Below, piece by piece: positions 25,339 to 31,912 of a DNA stretch of 31,912 nucleotides (the first letter of the stretch is position 1; each line of letters starts with the position of its first letter). The notes under the pieces are model-generated. The model was not told the DNA's origin and made no database searches. It saw only the letters and a program-made list of their open reading frames with translations. The translations under genes and the position numbers were made by a program. This DNA comes from Pirellulaceae bacterium (GTDB taxonomy: Bacteria; Planctomycetota; Planctomycetia; Pirellulales; Pirellulaceae), in assembly GCA_022448645.1 (NCBI GenBank), contig JAKVBZ010000060.1, positions 1 through 31,912 of the forward strand, read 5' to 3'.

Positions 25339-25782
25339 ATGACGAACTACCGCGTTACTTACTGGTTGCTGTTTTGCTTGATCTTCACAGGTTGTAATTC
25401 GTCGCCCTATCCATTGGCACCGGTTAGTGGTACGGTCCGGGTCGACGGTCAGACACTCTCGGGGGGCAGCGTCGTCTTTCGCCGTATTGCCGACGACAAG
25501 AACAAGAACGTAGGCAAAGCTGGTTACGGCGAAATTAAATCCGACGGCACGTTTGTGCTGGGAACGTTTGCAAATACTGACGGTGGGATTGTAGGCGATC
25601 ACCATGTCATGGTGAACTGTCAGCTGGAGGGCCAGAACCCTTCACTCGTGAAGATCGGCTTGGAGCGTAAGTTCACGGTCGTCGCCGGCGAAGACAACGT
25701 GTTCGAAATCGATCTGACTTCGGAGGATGTTGCGCGGGGTGCCGAGAATGAGCGCCGGTTTCAAGAATCTCGTGGCGGCTGA
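25339..25782 (+). CDS. Small lipoprotein with carboxypeptidase-regulatory-like fold
   Basis: A 147-residue protein from ATG 25339; the frame is open upstream to 25294 but this start gives a lipoprotein signal (hydrophobic 8-17, lipobox-like FTGC, Cys19). The mature part begins with PVSGTVRVDGQTLSGGSVVF (about 28-47), the common planctomycete pattern of a transthyretin/carboxypeptidase-regulatory-like beta sandwich, with a central GEIKSDGTFVLGTF. It is usually found next to DUF1559 proteins as here (246 bases downstream). It probably sits on the inner face of the outer membrane or in the periplasm; the role is unknown. Residue at lipobox -3 is Phe, less usual than Leu or Val. Confidence 0.85.
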   Translation: MTNYRVTYWLLFCLIFTGCNSSPYPLAPVSGTVRVDGQTLSGGSVVFRRIADDKNKNVGKAGYGEIKSDGTFVLGTFANTDGGIVGDHHVMVNCQLEGQNPSLVKIGLERKFTVVAGEDNVFEIDLTSEDVARGAENERRFQESRGG

Positions 25783-25920
25783 ATGATGGAGCCTCTGGAT
25801 GCACCGGCCAGCAAGCTTGGCAGCTTCGGGACCAAATAAATGTTTAGACTGTCGGAACTTTGGTCGCTTGGTAACTTGAAGCTAAACGAGGTTTTTATGT
25901 CCAATTCGAAGTATTTACGC

Positions 25921-25971
25921 TGTTTCGGCAATGGGTTGCGCGACCTCGGTCCGACTCCGTGAAATGTTCGG
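25921..25971. repeat. Dispersed intergenic repeat, copy B
   Basis: Second copy of the element described at 16367-16491: blocks 25921-25951 and 25960-25971. It lies 35 bases before the sialidase-like start and so may influence that gene's expression. Confidence 0.5.
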
Positions 25972-26005
25972 TGCAAGGCGTTTTGGGATGTATAAAGTTT
26001 GTCAC

Positions 26006-27829
26006 ATGACGACACCTAGTCAAATTTCGTGGTCCACCTTGTCGTTGTTGTTGGTCCTGGCAACTGTTGTCCAGGCAGGCGAGATCGCCAGCCTCACCGT
26101 AGAAAACCCGCTGCCGGTCTACTGTGAAACTCGCTGTCCTGCTGCCAGATCACAGATTGGGGGACGTGGATTGCGACTAGCGGCGATGGACCTGAGTTCG
26201 GACGGCCAACTGCATGCGATTTGTGTGGATGAGGAAGAACTCGCGTCTCAGTGGCTGTCTGACGACAACGGCCTGACCTGGATCCAAAGAAAAGATTCGC
26301 CGACGACCCTCCCTGAAGAATCTGAGGCAGAAGATGCCCGGGGTTTATCTCACGTCAATCCCTTAAATTTTCTTGAATCGGGTGAAGGGGACGCGCACCT
26401 GATGGGGTTACTGGATGGTCGGCTGCTGTGCACCTTTGCTCGGCACAAACTGCCCAACGGCATCTTTGCCGTGATCAGCAATGACCACGGAAAGACTTGG
26501 GATACCGACAATCCCATCTACCTGGCTGGTTCGCACCCCGATTTTTTGGGAAAGCCGATTTCTTTTCAACTCGACGACGGTAGCATTTTGACTGCCCACT
26601 CTGTTCGGGCTTATCGTCAATCTTCACCCGACAACCCGCATAGCGATTCGGTCGTGCATGTTGTGCGTTGGCGTCTGTCAGATGACAAACGCACGCCGGT
26701 CGCGCCGAATGAGGGGCCACTGTTAACCGATCCCTATGCATGGGAAAAATATTTCCATGCGGGAACGGGATTTACTGGCAATCTACAGCAGATTTCGTAT
26801 TGGAATAAGTCGCGCACTAAGCGTGTATTCTTGCCAGATCATTACAAGGGCGCCATGGGACGATTTCCGAACGGTGAACTCATCGTTGCCTCGTACGTGG
26901 AAGACAAACCACGGTATAGTCGTATCTATCGAAGTACGGACGATGGTACGACCTGGACCAAAGTGGAAATCTCAGGGGCGATGCTGCTCGGAAAAGAGCA
27001 GTCGATCGTGTGTCTTGATGACAACCAGACGGTGTTGTTAAAGACACAGATTCATGGTCAATCAGTTCCTTATTCGCCTCTCTATCGCAGTCCGGATCGA
27101 GGTACTACCTGGACCCAGATCGATTACGGTGAAAAATCCTTGAGCTACCCACGGAACTTGATTCAGTTGTCTGATGGCAGTATCGCCATGTTCAACTCGA
27201 GTGGGAGTTATCGCGAGGAGAAGGACGCGGAAAACACAAAGGCATGGCGGATTCGTTCTTTTGACGGCGGCCTAACTTGGCCGGAAAGGAAAGAAGTTTC
27301 TGGCGCCTGGAAGAGGCCACGACCGCTGTTTACCGAGGCCACATTCCTTGCGCTCTCCGATACACACATTCTGGCAGCGGCGCGAGTCAATGGCGATCAT
27401 GTTCATAGTGTGACGGGCCAGACTCCTGTCACTGGGTTGGGAGGTAATAACACCGAGATCAATCAACAAATGGCGTTCATCGAGTCGGCTGACGGTGGAT
27501 TGAGTTGGTCGAATGAGAACTTTGTTTTCGATTTTAGCGATGTTCAGGCCAAATTCTTGCGACTTGATGACGGCCGTATTCTCTGTACGTACCGTTGCCG
27601 TAGCGAACTTCCGTTTGGAGTCAAAGGCGTTTTTAGCCATGATGGAGGCAAGACTTGGGATTTGCAGCATCCCATCATACTGGGCGTCCATTCCCATATT
27701 TTCGGTACGTGGCAACACGACCTTCAGTTGCCTGATGGAACGATGCGAACCGCGTGGGCCCGCATGTTCGACGGGCCGGCGACGTTCGAAGTCGTTTGCT
27801 GGAAATTGCCAGAGGGCGGGCCCGATTAA
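26006..27829 (+). CDS. Exported sialidase-like Asp-box beta-propeller protein
   Basis: A 607-residue exported protein from ATG 26006 (ATG 25988 is an alternative, with a slightly better ribosome site; frame is open further up to 25931). Signal peptide: hydrophobic 10-20, cleavage after VQA. Seven Asp-box motifs of the form Ser-x-Asp-x-Gly-x-Thr-Trp are visible: SDDNGLTW (85-92), SNDHGKTW (158-165), STDDGTTW, SPDRGTTW, SFDGGLTW, SADGGLSW and SHDGGKTW. This marks the six-bladed sialidase/neuraminidase propeller. The catalytic Arg triad, Tyr/Glu pair and Asp of true sialidases could not be placed with certainty, so it may act on another sugar. It precedes the GH42-like enzyme in the same direction, 277 bases apart, consistent with joint action on a glycan. 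Confidence 0.88.
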   Translation: MTTPSQISWSTLSLLLVLATVVQAGEIASLTVENPLPVYCETRCPAARSQIGGRGLRLAAMDLSSDGQLHAICVDEEELASQWLSDDNGLTWIQRKDSPTTLPEESEAEDARGLSHVNPLNFLESGEGDAHLMGLLDGRLLCTFARHKLPNGIFAVISNDHGKTWDTDNPIYLAGSHPDFLGKPISFQLDDGSILTAHSVRAYRQSSPDNPHSDSVVHVVRWRLSDDKRTPVAPNEGPLLTDPYAWEKYFHAGTGFTGNLQQISYWNKSRTKRVFLPDHYKGAMGRFPNGELIVASYVEDKPRYSRIYRSTDDGTTWTKVEISGAMLLGKEQSIVCLDDNQTVLLKTQIHGQSVPYSPLYRSPDRGTTWTQIDYGEKSLSYPRNLIQLSDGSIAMFNSSGSYREEKDAENTKAWRIRSFDGGLTWPERKEVSGAWKRPRPLFTEATFLALSDTHILAAARVNGDHVHSVTGQTPVTGLGGNNTEINQQMAFIESADGGLSWSNENFVFDFSDVQAKFLRLDDGRILCTYRCRSELPFGVKGVFSHDGGKTWDLQHPIILGVHSHIFGTWQHDLQLPDGTMRTAWARMFDGPATFEVVCWKLPEGGPD

Positions 27830-28106
27830 TATTTCATTTTGAAGTACTACTAGTGTCTAGTGATTTGTGCCGAATTGAATTTCGGGATAATTCAAATGCG
27901 GGGAACTCTCTCGCGTCTAATGGTTGGCTTCCCTTTTCACTGAGGATCAAATGTCAATGACCATTGGTACCGGTCCAAAACTTGTTCGGTGTTTGGGAAG
28001 ATGAGGCTTCTGCGAACCCGAGTTGGCAGAGAATGATGTCGTTTGTAGTTCGGCAGGAGCTGCGACATCACTGCATCACTCCCGTCATATTTGAACTGAA
28101 ACCCTT

Positions 28107-31100
28107 GTGAAGAAATCATACGCCATGATGCGATTGCCCGCCGCTTTGATTATTCGTATTTTCGGAACACTTGCCATTCTCGTCGCTGGACAACTTTTTT
28201 GTTCAGCCGCAACCATCGAAGAAATTGAGTTGAAGAACTCAGTCGAAGTCGACCATCTGGTGCCGCGCACCCAGTACGGGCGACCGTTGGCAGGAGGATC
28301 GTTGCGGGTTTTATTTCTCATGAAACTACACAGTAACGTCAACGTTGCGGCCTCACGGGATGCGGTCGAAATGGCGGCTCGATTCGACGTTGATGCCGAC
28401 GTGGTGCTCGTGATGCCTGCCAAAGGAACCGCCTACGCGGTTGCTTTTCGGGGTGAATCAGGAGTATACGGAGGCAAGCTGGGCGAAGAACGACTCGCGC
28501 AGCTGCTGGAAAATCCGTACGATTGCTACGTCGTCAACGAAAGCGACGTTGCCCCGCATATTCCCGCAAGTTCACTGGAAACTATATTGACACACGTCCG
28601 TCAAGGTGCGGGCTTGTTGCTGACCAATCGGGAAATCTTTTCTGCGATTAACAAAAAGCTCCAGCTTGAGGTAGAAGCCGTCGATCATCTGCCACTGTCG
28701 CTTGATGATTTGTCGGTGGATGCGTTTCGTCTCCGGAAAGGACGGGTGGTAAACTGCGACTTACCGTTCAGCAACCCGATTGTGGACTCGGCTAGTTGTC
28801 AGATATTCGGTGTGGACCCGCAGCGAGACTTGTACTTTGAGGCCTATGGTCGGGCGCTACTATGGGCAGCGGCTCGCGAGCCGCAACTACGCCTGAATGT
28901 TTCCAGCGGTCAATCGACTATTTCTCGGACCGAACTTCATTCGTATCACTTCGAAGTAAGTTGGGATGGTAATCCAGTCGGTCGCGGTTTGGAAATCCAG
29001 GCACGTGTTCGCAGTATGAATCGTTACGGAAGTCTGGATGGTGATGTTTTTGAGCTGTCGCGCGTGCCGACGCAAAACGAATTGCCGAACAGTGTTCGTT
29101 ATTCTTTGCCGATGCTACCTGCAGGTGATTACTTTGTCGAAGTTGCGGCACGTACCGATCGGGGAATCGAGGATTGGGCCGTTTCCAGTCTTGACGTGAA
29201 GTCGAATGAGCGGCTGGTGACGCTCAAGCTTGAGCAAAGCTGGGGAGAGGCAGGCGAACCGATTGTCGGCACAATTGTCGTCGATTCGCCGTCCCGCGAG
29301 CAGCGGACATTGCGGATGCAGGTGATCGATGACCAAGGACGCGTACTGGCACGACGGGACTATCCTACACCTTCACAGGACGTAACGTTTTGGCTTGCGA
29401 CCGATGACTCCATGCCCGGTTTCCTGGGTGTCGAAGCAGTGCTCCTTGACGAGGAAAAACCAGTCGCCTACGCCCACGAGATTTACACCAACGTAAAGCG
29501 TGGTCAGCGTGAATTTAATTTTATTATGTGGGGACCTTTGTATACCAAACGCTACATGGACGTCGCCGAGGAATTACTTGCTCGTAGCGGCGTTACCAGC
29601 AGATTGGAGACATCGGAAGTTCCTTGGGTTAGCATGACGCGAGCCGGCATGACGTACACCCCCTATTGTACGAGCGGATTGCAACGCCAGCATTGGCAAA
29701 CTGCGACACAGGATCATCGAGGTCGACGCAATGTGATCTCCCTTGATGAGCAAGGTGTGTTAGAAGGAATTGGCGGAGGCGGGTGCTGGAACGACGAACC
29801 CCAGGTAACTGCTAATCTGCGCAGGTGGATGGACGCAGAGCGCGACTTTCGCAGTCACGGCGTTTTGGCTTATAGCATGGGCGACGAGAATGAGACGATC
29901 GGATCCTGCCTGCATCCGGCCTGTCAAGAAGCCTATCGCCGCTATCTGGAAGGTCAATATGGAACCATCGAACGTCTTAACAAATCTTGGGACACATCCT
30001 TCGAAGATTTTGATCAGGTCGAACTCACTGAGCCCGAAGACAACAGCGAACAAAAGGCGTTTTCTCAGGGACACTATCCACGCTGGTTCGATCGGAAAGC
30101 TTTTCAGGCTTCGAATTTCGCCAACTATGTTGGCCGCTTTGGTCGCGCAGCCTGTGAGATCGATCCGCAGGCGCGGTGGGGTGTGGAAGGTACGGGTTGG
30201 CTCGACGACGACCTCGACGCCATCGTGCGCAATTCGACCTGGTGGGTTCCTTACTCCATTCCCGCATCAGAAGTGATTCGTTCAGTGGCTCCTCACGACT
30301 ATCAATACGGGCATTTTGTCGGCTACAGCGATTCCAATCCGTACTATCCCATGAGCGATTTCTGGATGAGCTTTTTGCGGGGCGGCAATTGTATCGCCTG
30401 GTGGCGAATTGATAATTTCTTGGCGCCAAATTTCGGACTGTCTGAATCGAGCAAAGAACTCGTGCACTCGGCGCAGGTTGTCTTTGACGGGCTTGGGAAA
30501 CTGTTAAATGTCGAATCGCGTCCCGAGCATGATGGCATCGTGATGCTACACTCCTTTGCGTCGAGCCAAGCGGCCAGTTATGTCCAGCCGGGACCAAGCT
30601 ATGGAACTTACTCGGGGTGGGTTACCAATTGCGAGACGGAATTGGATAAACGGGGACCCAACCATGTGGTTGATTGGGCACTGAAGCCACGAGGCAAGAA
30701 CCACATGCCGTGGCATCGCGCCATTCGGGCACTGGGCTTGCAGTTTGAATACGCTACCGATCGTATGCTTCGTCGAGGTGAATTCCCCGCAGAGCAGTAC
30801 GAGGTGCTTATCCTGTCGCAGTGCGAAGCGCTGGGGTCCCGTGAGGCACAAGTGATTCGTCAGTTTGTGCGCAACGGTGGTACTGTCATTGCCGACGTGC
30901 GTCCCGGAATTTACGACGATCACTGTAAAGGATTGTCGTCAGGAATGCTGGACGACCTGTTTGGGGTGCAACACGTGGATAATGTTGAAGCGAAGGAGGC
31001 GGATGGAACCATCGTCGGACAGGTTGGCGAGAAGTCGATCGAAGTCTCGCTACAAGGCCTGAATGTGAATCCGGCGATCCAGGTGACCACGGGCGACGCA

Positions 31101-31874
31101 CTTGGCCAAGCCGACTCGACACCCATTATGATCGTCAATCAATTCGGTCAAGGTCGCGCGATCCTGTTCAACTTTACCATGGTATCGTATCCCAACCTCT
31201 CTTTGCCAGAGACGTCCGAATCAAGCGCCCAGATGCTCAAAGCGATCTTTGACGAGGCCGGGGTACGGTGGCCGTTACAACTCAAGCATCCAGATGGTTC
31301 CCGCTTGCGAGATGTCGAAGCGGTTAGGTGGAAGACAGGTGATGGGTTGCAAGTGGTTGCGCTTTACGGACCGCTTGACGACGGACGGCACCAATGGCGC
31401 CCTCGCGAAGGAAACATTCAACGGGCGCGCCAACGTGATGTATCGAGGCGGGTTCACGTCGAACTGCCTTCCGATAAGTACGTAAGCCAAATCGGCAGCA
31501 CCGTCGAGTTTGGTCGGACGAAGCATATTTCGCTAGACGTCCACACCTGGCGACCCACTTTCCTGGTGCTCAGTAACGCTTCGCTGAACTCCCCCATCCT
31601 CAAGCCAAAGAGCACCAAGCTACAGGGAGGAGAGACGCTATACTTGCGGACAGAGGTACCAGGTGCCACAGGAATGCACGCCCTGAAGGTGCGTGTCGAG
31701 ACTCCGGCGGGACAACCAGCCGCCTGGTTCGATCGTTCGCTGATCATCGGTGCGGCCGGCACCGATATTCGGCTCCCAATTGCATTCAATGAACAGTCTG
31801 GGAAGTGGAAAGTAGAGGTCAGTGACCTATACACGGGTAAGTCGACGGATGCGACATTTGAAGTGGTTCGTTGA
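28107..31874 (+). CDS. Large exported GH42-like glycoside hydrolase
   Basis: A 1255-residue protein from GTG 28107 (ATG 28125 is an alternative); signal peptide with hydrophobic 13-33 and cleavage near CSA. N-terminal region (about 60-260) is alpha/beta of unknown type, with a short part that resembles class-I-amidotransferase-like folds; 265-470 are beta-sandwich-like. The GH42-type TIM barrel covers about 470-800: GDENE with candidate acid/base Glu594, followed by the typical helix YRRYLEGQYGTIERLNKSWD, and GVEGTG with candidate nucleophile Glu694. Residues about 880-1060 are the beta-galactosidase trimerisation domain (YEVLILSQCEALG then IRQFVRNGGTVIADV). C-terminal 200 residues are beta-rich. 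It is much longer than classic GH42 enzymes (about 650-700). Substrate is probably a galactose-containing or similar glycan. Confidence 0.85.
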   Translation: MKKSYAMMRLPAALIIRIFGTLAILVAGQLFCSAATIEEIELKNSVEVDHLVPRTQYGRPLAGGSLRVLFLMKLHSNVNVAASRDAVEMAARFDVDADVVLVMPAKGTAYAVAFRGESGVYGGKLGEERLAQLLENPYDCYVVNESDVAPHIPASSLETILTHVRQGAGLLLTNREIFSAINKKLQLEVEAVDHLPLSLDDLSVDAFRLRKGRVVNCDLPFSNPIVDSASCQIFGVDPQRDLYFEAYGRALLWAAAREPQLRLNVSSGQSTISRTELHSYHFEVSWDGNPVGRGLEIQARVRSMNRYGSLDGDVFELSRVPTQNELPNSVRYSLPMLPAGDYFVEVAARTDRGIEDWAVSSLDVKSNERLVTLKLEQSWGEAGEPIVGTIVVDSPSREQRTLRMQVIDDQGRVLARRDYPTPSQDVTFWLATDDSMPGFLGVEAVLLDEEKPVAYAHEIYTNVKRGQREFNFIMWGPLYTKRYMDVAEELLARSGVTSRLETSEVPWVSMTRAGMTYTPYCTSGLQRQHWQTATQDHRGRRNVISLDEQGVLEGIGGGGCWNDEPQVTANLRRWMDAERDFRSHGVLAYSMGDENETIGSCLHPACQEAYRRYLEGQYGTIERLNKSWDTSFEDFDQVELTEPEDNSEQKAFSQGHYPRWFDRKAFQASNFANYVGRFGRAACEIDPQARWGVEGTGWLDDDLDAIVRNSTWWVPYSIPASEVIRSVAPHDYQYGHFVGYSDSNPYYPMSDFWMSFLRGGNCIAWWRIDNFLAPNFGLSESSKELVHSAQVVFDGLGKLLNVESRPEHDGIVMLHSFASSQAASYVQPGPSYGTYSGWVTNCETELDKRGPNHVVDWALKPRGKNHMPWHRAIRALGLQFEYATDRMLRRGEFPAEQYEVLILSQCEALGSREAQVIRQFVRNGGTVIADVRPGIYDDHCKGLSSGMLDDLFGVQHVDNVEAKEADGTIVGQVGEKSIEVSLQGLNVNPAIQVTTGDALGQADSTPIMIVNQFGQGRAILFNFTMVSYPNLSLPETSESSAQMLKAIFDEAGVRWPLQLKHPDGSRLRDVEAVRWKTGDGLQVVALYGPLDDGRHQWRPREGNIQRARQRDVSRRVHVELPSDKYVSQIGSTVEFGRTKHISLDVHTWRPTFLVLSNASLNSPILKPKSTKLQGGETLYLRTEVPGATGMHALKVRVETPAGQPAAWFDRSLIIGAAGTDIRLPIAFNEQSGKWKVEVSDLYTGKSTDATFEVVR

Positions 31875-31912
31875 TGTGCGTTCTTGCACGCTTGGAAGTG
31901 GAAACGTTGATT

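Overview
The window looks like a chromosomal segment of a planctomycete, most likely of the Pirellulales/Pirellulaceae type. The evidence is the density of families typical of that phylum: a DUF1549/DUF1553 haem-motif protein, a WD40 protein with a planctomycete-type cytochrome domain, a DUF1559 pseudopilin-like protein beside a small lipoprotein, a Tat-exported Gfo/Idh/MocA oxidoreductase, several PEP-CTERM proteins, and exported proteins of unknown function that resemble planctomycete-only families. This assignment rests on family recognition, not on a search.

Layout. 1-525: 5' part of a PEP-CTERM exported-protein gene running off the left edge (minus). 526-2043: a small accessory scar, with an intact excisionase/MerR-like DNA-binding gene, then the N-terminus of a large superfamily 2 helicase fused out of frame to the C-terminus of a serine recombinase, abutting a tRNA-Asn(GUU) gene that has its own promoter and terminator. 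2105-3084: a partner-switching pair (anti-sigma kinase and STAS antagonist). 3240-7523: exported or membrane proteins of unknown function and a secreted TPR protein. 7618-13409: a minus-strand set of DUF1549/DUF1553 protein, cytochrome/WD40 protein and an Nramp-related transporter lacking the usual metal motifs. 13691-21129: a metabolic group with a Gfo/Idh/MocA oxidoreductase, a double GNAT, a tandem alpha/beta hydrolase with one degenerate active site, and a translationally coupled phytanoyl-CoA-dioxygenase-like / D-2-hydroxyacid-dehydrogenase pair. 21379-23660: two tandem paralogous PEP-CTERM proteins with a lectin-like domain. 24067-25782: DUF1559 protein and lipoprotein. 26006-31874: an exported sialidase-like Asp-box propeller and a very large exported GH42-like glycoside hydrolase.

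Together the right two thirds read as periplasmic or cell-surface polysaccharide utilisation: exported glycosidases and esterases release sugars and acyl groups, Gfo/Idh/MocA and hydroxyacid dehydrogenases could oxidise or reduce the products, and PEP-CTERM lectin-like proteins could hold material at the surface. These links are inferred from co-location. I do not see a complete, obviously new multi-gene system. The most unusual items are the helicase-recombinase scar at the tRNA, the Nramp-like protein with a coiled-coil insert and no metal motifs, the half-degenerate tandem esterase, and the paralogous PEP-CTERM pair. No rRNA, CRISPR array, intact insertion sequence or replication origin was seen.
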